Origin: Pachypanchax playfairii
Taxonomy: Eukaryota > Chordata > Actinopteri > Cyprinodontiformes > Aplocheilidae
Reading direction: 5' to 3'
DNA: 64,000 nt
Assembly: GCA_006937955.1 (NCBI GenBank)
Contig: SSNP01000024.1
Coordinates: 1,713,993-1,777,992 of the forward strand
Shown here one piece after another: positions 1 through 13,000 of this stretch; within the stretch, counting starts at the first letter, position 1, and each line of letters opens with the position of its first letter. The position numbers and the translations under genes are program-made. A model generated the notes under the pieces. It made no database searches. It saw only the letters and a list, made by a program, of their open reading frames with translations, and had not been told where the DNA came from.

Positions 1-432
1 TACAAATTTGTACCATTTCAACTGCACCTGCAACTCTGGCCAAGGCTGGTTAATCTCCATTTTATTAAGTTTCATCCATCATTTTCAATATTATGTTTCA
101 GAATGTTGGTGTAAGACTTCAAAACTGGGCGTAATTTTACAGTTTTAGTGGAACAACGTCATAAGGTACAAAGTGGACCTGGACTACAGGGTACACCCCC
201 AGCGACAAGAAGGGTACAAATTCTTGTCGCTGGGGGTGTACCCTGTAGTCCAGGTCCATTTTTGTACCTTATGACGTTGTTCCACTAAAACTGTAAAATA
301 ATGCCACATTTTGAAGTCTAAAACCAACATTCTGAAACATAATATTGAAAATGATGGAAAAAACTTAATAAAATGGAGATTAACCAGCTTTGGCCAGGGT
401 TGCAGGTGAAGCTGAAATGGTACAAATTTGTA
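1..432. repeat. Long near-perfect foldback inverted repeat
   Basis: Arm 1 (1-211) and arm 2 (221-432) are reverse complements with few mismatches, around a 9-base loop at 212-220. Both outer ends carry the palindromic motif TACAAATTTGTA. The apex sequence AGCGACAAGAA is matched perfectly. A transcript from either strand would fold into a hairpin of about 210 bp. No coding potential is evident; the minus-strand open frame across it is a by-product of the palindrome. It is probably a foldback-type transposon or MITE, or an inverted duplication. The left arm begins at the window edge, so the outer limit on that side is unknown. Confidence 0.85.
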
Positions 433-854
433 CTTTATATCAATTTGAACACTCAAAGGGGCATTTCTGGTCTTTTAAAGACCAATATTGTACTTTTAAG
501 GGAACATTTTAAAACATTTTACCTATAGGTACAAAAATGTTCTTGTCTCGTAACTTACCTCTATTTCTGAGTGTTTAGGCTCTGTACATGACTGACTCTT
601 GCAAAACTGTCAAGACACACCTGATGAAAATTATTTGTGCTGAAACAATGAGGACAAAAATTTGAAATAAACCCCAAGACAGAATAAGATTCCTCCCCAA
701 AACAGCTCAAACAGTTGAAAAAAAAAATTTAAAATCAAACTTTTTTTCCTCTTGATCCCATTTCCAAGGCTGAATGAAACATGTTTGCTGCATTTACAAA
801 CATCCATCATCATGTGTGACTTCAGTGACTGATTTTAAAAGCTTTCTATCTTAC

Positions 855-1097
855 CAGTAGCTGCTGTTAGTGGTACTCCACTGCTTCTGGTGTTCTCAGA
901 CACATAGAAGAGAGTGAATGTGTATTTAGTTTTAGTGGTGAGAGATGAAACTGTGTGAGTTACTGGTCCGTCTCCATCTGTAGCACTGATGTTTGTCTCA
1001 GTTCCATTAAACAGGAGAACAAAGCTGACATTGTTGACTCTGTTCCACTGCAGAGTGATGCTGGTCTGATTCTGTGTTGATGGTTTAAAGGTTGGTT
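855..1097 (-). CDS. Lectin gene exon 8: second fibronectin type III module
   Basis: An 81-codon, phase 1-1 exon with ITLQWNRV, TATDGDG-like and TKYTFTLFYVSE segments typical of FN3. It closely resembles the exon at 3521-3778. The donor GTAAGATAG shows that at least one more exon follows to the left of the window. Confidence 0.85.
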
Positions 1098-4000
1098 CTG
1101 AAGACAAACACATGATTGAAAAACAAATAAAAGAGAAGCAAAATGATAAATTATTATCAGCCTATAAAAAGAATGTATTTGTTGTTTAAGTCTCGCTTGG
1201 ACAGGAAGGAAATGCTCATTAACTCAAACCTATGTAACTTTTTAAAACATGCTGAGAACACTCTTTGATCACATGGTCACACAATAATGCACTGATGCTA
1301 AAACAATATCACAAACAACCTTGTTTATGTATCCGTAGAAACAGAAAGAAGTGTACGGTAAAATGAGCTGATTAGAGACAAAAACTGAATGATTCATAAA
1401 TATGTCAAGATATTAGAAATAAAATATATATATAAAAGTAAACATTACCTGCACAATACGCAAAGTTGCAATAAACAGGTTTGGCAAGTTTGTAGACATA
1501 GTATCCATGACAGAGTTTGACCTGGATGGTGTTTGTCCCATAATAATAATAATAAGAATAAGGATAGCAGCAGTAACCACCCACAGAAACACACACAGTG
1601 CGATCTACAATCTGGTTTGTCTGGTTTGGATGAGGTCCTGACATCCATAAAGGATTACTGGTTCCACATCTGTTAACGTCTACACACGTCTCTGAAAGTT
1701 GAGCGCTGCTTTGTCCCAGTAAGAAACGATACCAGCCATCAGGGTTAAGATTCTGGTCACAGTGTAAACTGCTGCTGTCTGTGTTATATATGGAACGCCA
1801 GTCATCATTCAGCACAGTGTGGGTGTCACAGGGGTCGTCTTCATGTAATACATGTAAAACAAAACTGAGATTAGTCGCAAATCTTAGCAAAACAGTTTAA
1901 AATACATCCAAAACCTAAGACTGACTTGTGGTGGTTTCAGCATTCATTTTCCTTTTTTGTTTGGTTTGGAACAATTTTTCTTATTAGTTTTTGTATTTTT
2001 TGCACCTTTTCTTGTAAGTTAACTCCTTATCTTTTTCACCTTATTGCCATTTTATTTTAGGACTCATCAGGCTCTGAAAAAACTGTGTTTGGACAATTTA
2101 CTGTTTCCTTTAAAGGGACTGTATCATGCTATTTTACAGTTTTCAACGTCTGGGATCGGCAAAAATATGATAAAACCTTACTGTTTGAGTTATATTCACT
2201 TCATTTGTCCTGAAATATAACTTATATTCTCGAGTTATTCTGTGACAAGGAAGTAAAAACACTCGGTTTACCTAAAACCCCCACTCCCAAATGTGAGTCC
2301 GATTTTTTTTTCTGTTTAGGAACACTAAATAAACTTTTGTAACTCTCACAGCCAAATGCACATTTTCGACGAGAAATTTTTAGAATGAAATACAACGAAA
2401 TGGAGGTGCTAATTTGTCAAAGGACGCTCGGTGGTGAGGAGCGTCTGGAGGGAAGGACGGTCCACTCACAACTGGATGGGATCCGACCCGGGAGATGACA
2501 CCCGACTGAAGTGAGACAGGTCGTAAGCGAGGAGCGGGTTTCTGGAGGCAGCGACCGTAGTCGCTGACCGCGAGACCAGCAGCCAAGAACGAGGCGGACA
2601 CAGACAGAGGGAGATCGACCGGGACAGGTCTGAGGTCTTAGGCTGGATTAATGAGGCAGTTAAACTGCAGCACGGAGGCTAACAGGAGCTTGTGGCAAAC
2701 GAGACGTCTGATTGAGGGCTGGCAGGGTGAGTGACTGAGTCTTTTATCCGGTGGTGGGACGGGCTGCAGTGACGTGGAGCTCAGCTGTAAAGCTTGAGTC
2801 ATATTGACATGTGATTAGAAGTGTCGAGTTGATAAGTCTTTATTAGCAGCTCATGCTAATAAAGTGCAGCTGAACTCTGGGTTGTAGGTTAGACATCTGC
2901 CGTGATGAGCTCCTGACAAATTGTTTCGGACTCTCGCAGCTCGCTTCGTACCTACTACAGGGGCAGCTGCTCAGAGCACAGGTTTCAGCAGGATTACTCG
3001 GGAATGCACGAATTAAGCCAAAAACCCCTCTGGAGGTCTTTTAAATAAAGAAATAGCATCACAACATGGTTAAAAGCTCCAAAAAGTTGATTTTTCATGA
3101 TACAGGACCTTTAAAATATTGTTTTTTTACCCTGTTATGATGACATGAGTGGTTTCTTCACACAAGGAAATTAAGAAATGGAGGAAAGTCAATCTTGCAC
3201 ATGAACTATGAGTTGGTGCTTCTGTTGTTTTAACAAAAGTTTAAATTTGAAAGAAATTACTGAAGAACGCGATCATCAGCCAAAGAGGGAAAGAAGTTCC
3301 CTGTAGATATTCTAGATATCAGATAAATATTGACTTTTCTTATTTATTAACACCTCCATTCTGTGGAGCTTTCTCATCAATTTTAAAAAACGTCTCTGAT
3401 CTCAGCAAAATTTAGTTGAAATATAAAATTCTTTTACTTTAACCTTTCAGCTTTAATGTGTTTGTGAGTGCTCGAATATGTTTTTTTTTACTGACATAAT
3501 GAGGAAGTAAAAGATGTTACCAGTAGTAGTTGTAAGTTTTACTCCGCTGCTTCGGACAGTTTCATACACAGAGTAAAGAGTGAAGGTGTAGGTTGTTTCA
3601 GCAATGAGAGGCGACACTGTGTAGTTCATTAGTCCGTCTCCATCTGGTGCTGTGATGAGTGTCTCTGTATTACTGACCTTTAGGACATAGCTGATATTAG
3701 CATTTATTTTGTTCCACTGCAGAGTGACACTTTTCTCATCTTGATCTGCTATTGTGAAGTTTTCAACATTTGGAGGAGCTGAAAAGGAGAAAAGAGCAAT
3801 GACAATCAATCTCTAAAAATTCAGAATGTTCTGCAGGGTTCCTAAAAGACTTAAGTTTCACTGCTTCTATGACCAATGAAAAGTACTGTTTTTTCAAGAT
3901 GTCAACATTTGGTGAAGCTGCAAAACTAAAATAGAAAAAGCAATTCTAACTTGTGCTCATACATTTTTATTCACATTGTTGTTTATTATGTTTTGTTTAC

Positions 4001-7000
4001 GTTCTAAGTTAACTTCAGTCTTATTTTGTTTTTAGTAGTTTTCTGGTTTAGTCTATTGTTTATATTTGCTTTTAACGAAGCAAGCCTTCTATTTCAAGAC
4101 AGGTCCCAGGTTCTGAATGGCCTCTAAGGTATCAGGTGTTATGACCAAGCCAGGCAGTAAATTACTAAGTGGCCTCCAGGCTGCAGGCACAGGTGACAGG
4201 CAGGACATAGATTAGAGACCAAAGTAACTTCAGTTACTTAAATAATATAAACCTCTGTATTTCCATGAGCCATTTTTACCAAAGATCAGTTGTGGCATTT
4301 TCACACTCATTAATTTGGAAATTAGGAGTCAACGTGAAATTCATAAGGACGACGGTTATATGCACGACCTCGGTGCCCAGCAGTTTTGTAAGTGTTGTGG
4401 GCATTTATCCTTCAGTGATCATTTGGACTGTAAACACGGGTAGCAGTGTTCAGTATTAATAACAGATAATTGGGAATGATGTAATAATGCAGTTACAATA
4501 TATTAGGACTTTTAGGAATAAAACTTTCAAACAGAGTTATATTTGTAGAGCGGATCCAATATAACACTGGTAACAGATGCGCCAGATATGCGAGCACAGA
4601 CGTACCGCAACGGCACAGATTAAGTTACAGTTAGTAACAGAAAAGAACAAATTTTTATATCGGGCAATAAAAACTAGAACAAATGTTACATTTGACACTA
4701 TTTCACACTGAAGAAGTTGGTGATTATGTTTTGGCGACCGTCTGACAGCTTCAGGCAGACGCACCAGACACGCATGCGTAAATGCCAGAGCAGCCTAATT
4801 CCACACACCAAACAGCAAGAAAGTGTGTGAGAACACCAGCGGAGGTGTGTGGTCAAGTAACTAGTGAGAAACAGCGAGATTTAGTGAGATGCATGTATGA
4901 TACCTCCAAATGTTTTGTGCATATATCCGTCGGTGCTGTGCATATAGGCGTATGGACTCTCTATGGCACAGGAACGTACCAAGCAGTTTTGTGTATATAA
5001 GTGTGTTGTGCATATAACTGTCGACCCCTGTATTAAACTTACATCAATATTAAGTAAACTATTCATGCCCATAACACCACTTTGACCAGCCATTTGTTTA
5101 TGTAAAAGCAGAAATGAAGTACATTACCTGTAACATAGCAGATAAAAGGCAAACTGAGAGCGCAGTTTTCATCTGACCATCGTCCTGAGTCATTTAAAGC
5201 TGCAGCAACACACTGTTCCAATCCAGAGTCTGGCTGACCATCAGCCCAGTTTTGAAACAAAGAGTTGCTCCCATCAGACCAAACTTTCTGCCGATAAAGA
5301 CCGATCCATACAACATTTCCACTTGCTAGATTTGTGATGATGTTATTTTCTGTTTGATTTCTTACACTGGGAGACAAACAAAAGCAAACAGAAAAACAAA
5401 CAAACTAAGTAAAACACAAGTCCACAACCAAATGTCATATACTATTTCTTTTCCTATTTGGCCAATTTGTAATGAGCAGTTTTTTCTTCATGTAAGCAGT
5501 TTCTTCCCTCGGGCAAGCAGAAATTCAACACTAGAGCAGATTTAACCATTTGCGCGTCCACGAACAGAAATTCTGTTTGTTTATGTATCTGACTTTTGAC
5601 AGTTTGGAGGCAGAGCCCAGCTGCTAACCCTCACAAAACTGGTCATTTCCAAGCAGTCATGCCCACATAATGAGGTCATCACTCCAGGACCAGAACACAG
5701 AGTCCATTCATTGCTCAAACAGATTCATGCTGATCCTTGTTCTTTTTGAGGTGACTGTTAGAGACATATAACTGCTAGTTTTAATGAGAGATTATTACAG
5801 TGAAACATAGTTTATTTGCAATTGTTTGGTTTTGTGTAAGTTTGTGATCACAGAGATTATTGATGGTGGTCATGTGATCATAGGAAGGTGATGTCTTCTC
5901 AGCTCAGGCACCTTCTCGGGTGTCATGGCATTTGAGAGAGGGTGAGCAGGTTGCAGTACTTTTGGGGACTATCTCTCTGATCACTGTGATTATTTCCTGT
6001 TTGATTGGATTATTTTGAGCATGTTACGAATCATTAAAATTTTCTTTATTTAAAGTTGTAAAAGCGTTTTTGGATCGCAGTGAATATTTTTTATCATGGG
6101 CATTAACATTCTCTCAGCAGCTACGTTTACATGCGACAAATTTCCCCAATCTGATTAAAATCTTGGTCGATCGGAATTCCCAAATCCCTGTTCACACGGA
6201 CACTAACTAAAATGATCTGATCATGCCATGAGTACACATGCACCAAGCACTCGATCAGATTAAATGACTTGAGCATGCGCACAGCGAGTTGTCTTTCCGG
6301 GGGAAGAAAAAAAAGGAAAACAAACTCCGTCCTTTCTGCACGTCTTTCCCGCCCCATTGTGTGCTCGATCTGACTCACGTTTTCCCCGATATTGACCTTC
6401 TGAGGGTGATTATCTTTATGCTTGGGTTTTTACTGGTCACATTAACCAAGCTAGAGGCTGAATACATATTGCTACTGCTCCTCCGCTACAGGAGAGGAGA
6501 GCAGGATGACTGCACCAGCAGACCACTTCTGTTTCCCTAAAGAAAACTTGAGCATGTACAGGGAAAACAGGAAAAATATGTGCAGTAGTTTCAGCCTGGT
6601 TTCAAACCCAGGGTGTTCTTGCTCCAAGGCAACTGTGCCACTGTTCAGACTTTAACTCTTTCAGTGCCATAGACGTCTTTAGACGTCTAACTAAATCCGA
6701 ACGCTTAGTGAGGGAAAATAACTTCCTACCCCCCTCATCATAAAAGGCCATGTGGGAAGGCAGTTTGTGAGAGTTAGGCAAGATTATGGCGGCGGAGAGT
6801 AAGGGCGAGACTTTGAAGCAATTGAGAATCGATACTTTGCTTGGAGTAACTCCAAAAAAGTATAGAATTGATTGAGATGGAGAAGGAGGTGATGGTGTGA
6901 CGAAAATGCTCCCAGGAACAGGATCCGATTTACCGGGACCGAGTATATCATCCCAGACGTTGCGTGGCACTGGTTCTGCAAGAATCCTGCAGGTCGACAC

Positions 7001-10000
7001 AGATGATTCTGAGAATGAGCTCAGCGAACCTGAGCCGGATTCATCAGACGAGTGGCTGCCATCGGAATCTTCTGCAGAAAGCAGAGATCATTCACCAAAA
7101 AGAGGTGAGTTTATATTGTGTTTTATTTGACCGTTAGCTCGCGTTAGCTGCGCCGTTAGCCACCCCCACTTACCCTCCTCGTCCCTCCACATGTTGATCG
7201 ACCGTTATCTACAACCATTATCGTTTTTAGATGTCTTTTTATCAAACACTGTAATATTTATTAGCGGCATTGACATGAAGTACTGTTTATCTACAGATTT
7301 ATTTCCTGCAACCAGCCACGGTCGCTCTTGTCGATATTGTGTGTTTATGCGTTCTTTGCTAAAGTGTTTTTTTTTTGTAATACAGTGCACAGAAAATGTG
7401 TTGCAGAGAGGTACCATAAACACTTGCTATACCAACTCAGACTTTCTACGATGGTGTGGTCAAAACTGAGCTTCTTTTATACTCCACAGCAGCAGGATAC
7501 TATCATCAAAAATAAAGCCTGACGTCTAAAAGAAGAGCTCAGCCAGTAGCAATTCCCATTTCAAATTCAAGTGCAATGTAAAGTTTTAAACTCCACTAAT
7601 GTTTTAGGTGTAAAATTTATAGTTTTATTAAAATGTGCTTAAATACCCAAAATAATAACCAGATATGTAAACAGCACTATGAGACACTAATTCATGTTTC
7701 ATATATAAAAAAAAAACTGGGGTGTGTTAAGATACTTTAAGATATAGTTCATGATAAAAAACTTTAAAACATCTTATTACATGAAGAAAATCTATAAAAA
7801 TGTGTATGGCTGGATATCTTATGTTATAATCCTTTACTGCTGCATACAATACCTGACAAAGTCAACATAATTCTCCCTGCAGAATCTCTGAGCTTCAGTC
7901 CAGTTTAGTGAGACACTGCTGAGAACAAACGACGGTGCACCATTTACTGTACCTGTAAAATGATGTTTACAAGAGGTCATAAACAGTAAAAGGGTAGATT
8001 TGTAAAAGAGAGTTGATAATTCATACATTTAGCAAGTTTTTAAATTGTTTTAAAGAAATTAAATCATGGCAATCCATTTGACCCTTTCTTAAACTTTATT
8101 GGATGAAAACTCACCATTATAGCAAACAAAACGACGTTCCAGGCTGCATTCAGCATCATCCCAAGTGCCAAAATATGGACTTCCACTTAAAAGTGTGACA
8201 CAGTACTGTTGTCCATTAAGATTGTTGGGCTGGTTAGAGTACCAGTTTCTAAATGTAGATTCTCCTTGACCATAGAAATTGTTGTCAACTAAGGACCATT
8301 TCCAGCTGTTTACCAAGTCATCATGGAGACCGATCCAGGCTTTGCCTGTTAAAAATATAACTAAAGTTATAATAAATTATCAAATGCAGAGTGAACTAAA
8401 ATATTTTCTTTGATTTTACGCTTAATTTTATTTATAATTATAATAATTTATAATCCTTCATGTTTGATCTGTGCAATGACTGTTTAAAGTGCACATATAA
8501 GCTGTGTATTTCATGCATTTAAATTCCCCATGAACTCACCCGGACTGTTTGACAAGGTGCTCAAAACAGCAGTAACATCAGCAGAGTTTTCTATGGTGGC
8601 CAGGTCGGTGTAGTCACGTCTGCAGACAGTCTGAGCATTCGTCCAGTTCAGCGGTGTGTTCACAAAGTTGTACTGACGAATTTGGGCAAATGCAGCACTG
8701 AACAGTGCTCCTGATTCAAGACATTCAGTTTTATGATTGTGTATTTTTGACAATTATAACAAAAAGAAACTTTTTCCTGTGTATATTATTCCTTTCTGCT
8801 GTGGAATTTGACAGAATGTAGGTGCTGGGCAGTCTGTTGTAATTAAAATAGACTGGTTATGCTTATTTTTTCAAGCAAATGAATGTTTAAATACAAGAAA
8901 ATGCTCTATCTCCTTTGAAATCTTTTTGACATCTGCCATGGAGAAAAACCTTGAATTGATTACTATCTTTTCTCTCAAACATTAGCTGTGTTTACAAGTG
9001 CAAAATGTCTTTGAAGGTTCCATATTATGAAAAATCTACCTTTTCTGGGATTTGGGGTGTTAGTATGTGTGTCTGTGGTGCATATGCACGCATACAGAGT
9101 TCGGAAAAAAAAACATCCCTGCTGTTTTGAGTGAGATAGGGGTTTCTGAATTCAGTCTAATAAGTGTGCAGTTCAAAACTGTCCCAGCTTTCAACGTCAC
9201 AAGCCGGGAGGGGGTTGTGCTCTGAGGGGGTTCACACACCCTCCGAGAACTTTTTCCACCCACCAGGTACAGCAGTAACTTCCTTGGACACCTGCAATTC
9301 TCCTACCAATTCGAAACCACTGGTTCAGATTAGGAAACTCACCACGCAAAATGTTCTGTTGTTTGCTGCTCAGAAGAACACAAAACACTTCATCAGGTCC
9401 CAGTTGAAGAGGAAAGAAGAGTGGCATGGACATGGATTGCATTTATTTATTTATTATGTCCCTGCTACCATTCACAAAAACGACCAGAGCCGAACTGCAG
9501 CTAATGAAGAGCTAGCACCGTTACGAAGCCGATCTGCTGCTAAGAAGAACTATAGCCAAGTGCGACTGAGCCGAGCTGCAGTTAAAGAAGAGCTAACACC
9601 GTTACATCTCTTTCTAAGTCAAACTGGTAAGCTTGAAGAACCACATCTCTACCAGATGCAGCAAAACAAACAGATACATGAATAAATGTCAGACTAACCT
9701 CTCAAAAACGTGCTGTTGGGAGTCTTCAGGCACAAAATTCCTCAGTCTAAAGTTTTTAGTCACATTTTAAGTTGATTTTATTGGCACTGCAATGCTCGTT
9801 TATCATTAATTGCAGTTTAATCAGCTGTTTGTTTACCAGCACCACTAAAATCTCTGTTGTCTCACAAACGCGCGCAGGGAACAGAGATGGGTGGTTTTTA
9901 GAGGTGCTAGTCTGCTTAACAGCCCTGCCCACCTGAAACAGTGCATTCCAAGATGAGGTGAGATGAGATAAGACAAGATTGGGAACAACAGCTGAACTTT

Positions 10001-13000
10001 TAAAAAGGGCCAGTTTGAACACTGCAAGGCTTTTACATGTGATACATTGAGATACAAAAGAAATGATTCAGAGTGTGTGAAAAGTAATATGGGAGCTTTA
10101 ATCTGATCATATTTTAGATTAGAATTTGACCATGTACATGAGCCCTGAAAACATCTATCCGATTATGACAAGTGTCTACATTAGCCACATGTTTAATCTG
10201 GTTAGCTCATTTTGACATGTGCAGAACTATCCGAAATATGGGAAACTGCCGTAGAAGAAGAAGCAGCAGACCTCTGTTGTGAATAAACATGGCTGCGTTA
10301 GTTTAAAATGGAGCAGTAAAATCTTTTTCTGAGCGTGTTTTTATTTTTTCTAGGAACAATTTTACATCTAAACCTCCAGCAACACATTTGTGTCAGAGAC
10401 TAACTACTTTTGTGTCACGCCTGCCATGTTTTCATCCAGCTTCCATAAAAGTCAATGAAAGATACGTCAACGCATAAAGTATCAGACATGACGCACATTC
10501 GGAATAAGAGTTTACATGTGCAATGATCTCATTAACTATCAGCATAACCCACCTGTATCAATCAGAATTAAATTTTGATCCGCTGAATGAGTGTAAGTAA
10601 TCTGAATGGCAAGTTTGCCTGAAGCATTTTTATTCTGATTAGGCTATTAATATGATTAATTGCGTCCATGTAAACACAGCTAATGACTGATTTTAAGATG
10701 GAAAATACATTAAAAAAAATAGCTAAACAAATTGTAACACATTAATGTGCTAAATTAGGTGGATTTTTCTTGTCTTCAGACATTATAAGACTAACTAAAA
10801 AATCTTCCCACATGGCAATTAATAAACATTTAAAACAAGTTTGTGAAATTTTGAATAAATCTATAGCTTTAAAAGTTCACCATTGGCAAATTGCCCATAT
10901 TCTGGAACAAAATAAATATTATCTAAATATTGAAAGTAAAAATACCAACCTGTGAGTACCCAAATGATCATCCTGTAACTCATGAGTTTAAACCTTTAAA
11001 AAGTCACATAACATGGTGGTATAAGTAAACTCTCTCTAGAGCTCAAGCTTATTTATGACTCACCCATAGATTGCGTAGACTGTACATGCCATCCTTTCTT
11101 AACCCTTTATGGTCCCCACCAAAAAAAAAGCAAGGAAAACTGTACTTCTGTGCATTTTATAATCACTTGGGGCAACACAGGTTAGAAAATTATGTAAGGT
11201 GATCATTTAACAACAATAAAATATTTGTAAAAATAACACCAATGTAAGTTAATTCAGTATTAAATGTTTATTAAAACATCACCTTATTAAGATTTTCCTC
11301 TTTAATTTCGACCTTTTAAGGGCACTGACAAAATTACTTGGAAATTTAAAGTGATAAAATGTGATCACTTTTACTATAAAGGGTTAAGACTGTTGAAGAT
11401 AAGAAAGCTGCACTGCCAGAGGCCTGATTGACAGTTTTTTCAGCATATGAACTTGTTCTTGTCCAGCATTCATGAGTGCATAGTCTCTGCCTATGCGGGT
11501 AGATAAAATCTTGTACATTTTATTTGTGCACTTCAACCTGTCCTACAGGTCCTACAGGTTTATACAAAATGGACTAGACCTGAGTCATTTGTTATTTACA
11601 AAAAACATTTGTCCCATTATGCTTTACTTTCATTTTCTTTAAAATCTCTAAATTCTCAATATTGCTACATCTGAGAATTTTAAAAGTTACTTTTTTGAAA
11701 GCATTTTTTTTACCTTACACACCTGGATTTCTACCTTTGAGTTTCTGTGTCATGCTGCAGTTTAGTGAATTCATAACAGACTTAAAGTCCTACCAGAAGT
11801 GCTGTTTTGTATGCTGGTAACATCATATCAGAAATGTGATTTGAGTCTCTCTAGTATGAACCATTTTATCATTATTGTGTATAACTGATTCAATGTGTTT
11901 GTTCCTCCTATTGGAAATTAATGATACTGGTGGTATTTAGACACAACACCTAAAAGTCTACTACAATAAAAATGTGTGGGAAAGCAGTTGACTGATCACT
12001 AAAACAGCTTAGACACGGTGCCCTTTGTGTTAGCACTGAGAAGAATGTACACAGCTGCCTTTAGAATGGCTGTGAATTCCTGAGGGTGGTGGAAATGCAA
12101 GCAGTTAACAAATGTATTGTGCTACTACATAATTAAGTGAACTTTATTTATATAACGCCTTTCAAGATGAAAAGAGATTATGCTTTACAAGAAATTATGA
12201 AAAGATGAAAATGAAGATAAAACACATTGCATTTAAATTAAAACAATCTATGGTAAAAACAATAAAAATCTGATACAATAAAAAGTTTTCCAAATACTGG
12301 CCTGTAAAAATGAGTCTTCAGCTGTTCTCTTAAAAAGGTCCACTGAAGCCAAAGAATGAAGATGAAGGTGCAAAGACTTCCAGAGAGTGAGAGCTTTAAC
12401 TGCAAAGGTCTGCAGTTTTCTGTCTTGATTTAAGGTCTGGTAACATATGGGCAATTATGAAAAAATTCTCAATTTCTCCTAATTATATTTTATCTGTATA
12501 AACAGGTTTCAAGTACCAATCAGCAATTTATGGTGGCCTATGCTGCTAATCTATGTTCAATGTCTGTTTACTATGTCTAATGCCTTTTTTACTTTACATA
12601 GACATGTCTACGTAAAAGAGCAAAGTGAAACAGAGCCAAATTTCTTGTGTAACATACTTGGCCAACTAAACCTGATTCTGAAAACAGAGGTTTAAAAAGG
12701 TCCCTCAAACATGACCTAAGTTAAATTCTTAAATTTTACAAGTTACTGAAGATGATCCAACTTGAATATTCATAAAGTTCATTTGTTGGAAACAAGTGTT
12801 CCTTTTCATTCTGAGACTCTCGTATTGTTCAGGTCCTAAAGGAAGAATTTGAAACATGGTTAAATATGCAAAAATTAAATCAAACATTATATTGTTTGAG
12901 ATCTTTGATTGTTTAAAATAGAGCACTTCCAAGATCCGAGAGAACTGTTGTGTCTTCTTTTGAGTTTGTTCTTGTTTACTGTGTCTGGATGGGAATTATG

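Noticed and set aside
9164..9685. 173-codon plus-strand open frame
   Set aside because: Lies in a dispersed repeat; the inverted copy at 19140-19590 does not keep the frame and no domain is recognisable.
12729..12932. Possible extra lectin exon on the minus strand (acceptor TTCCTTTAG, frame GPEQYESLRMK)
   Set aside because: Joining it to exon 1 in phase makes a TGA, the frame ends in a stop without a good donor, and there is no CTLD or FN3 resemblance.
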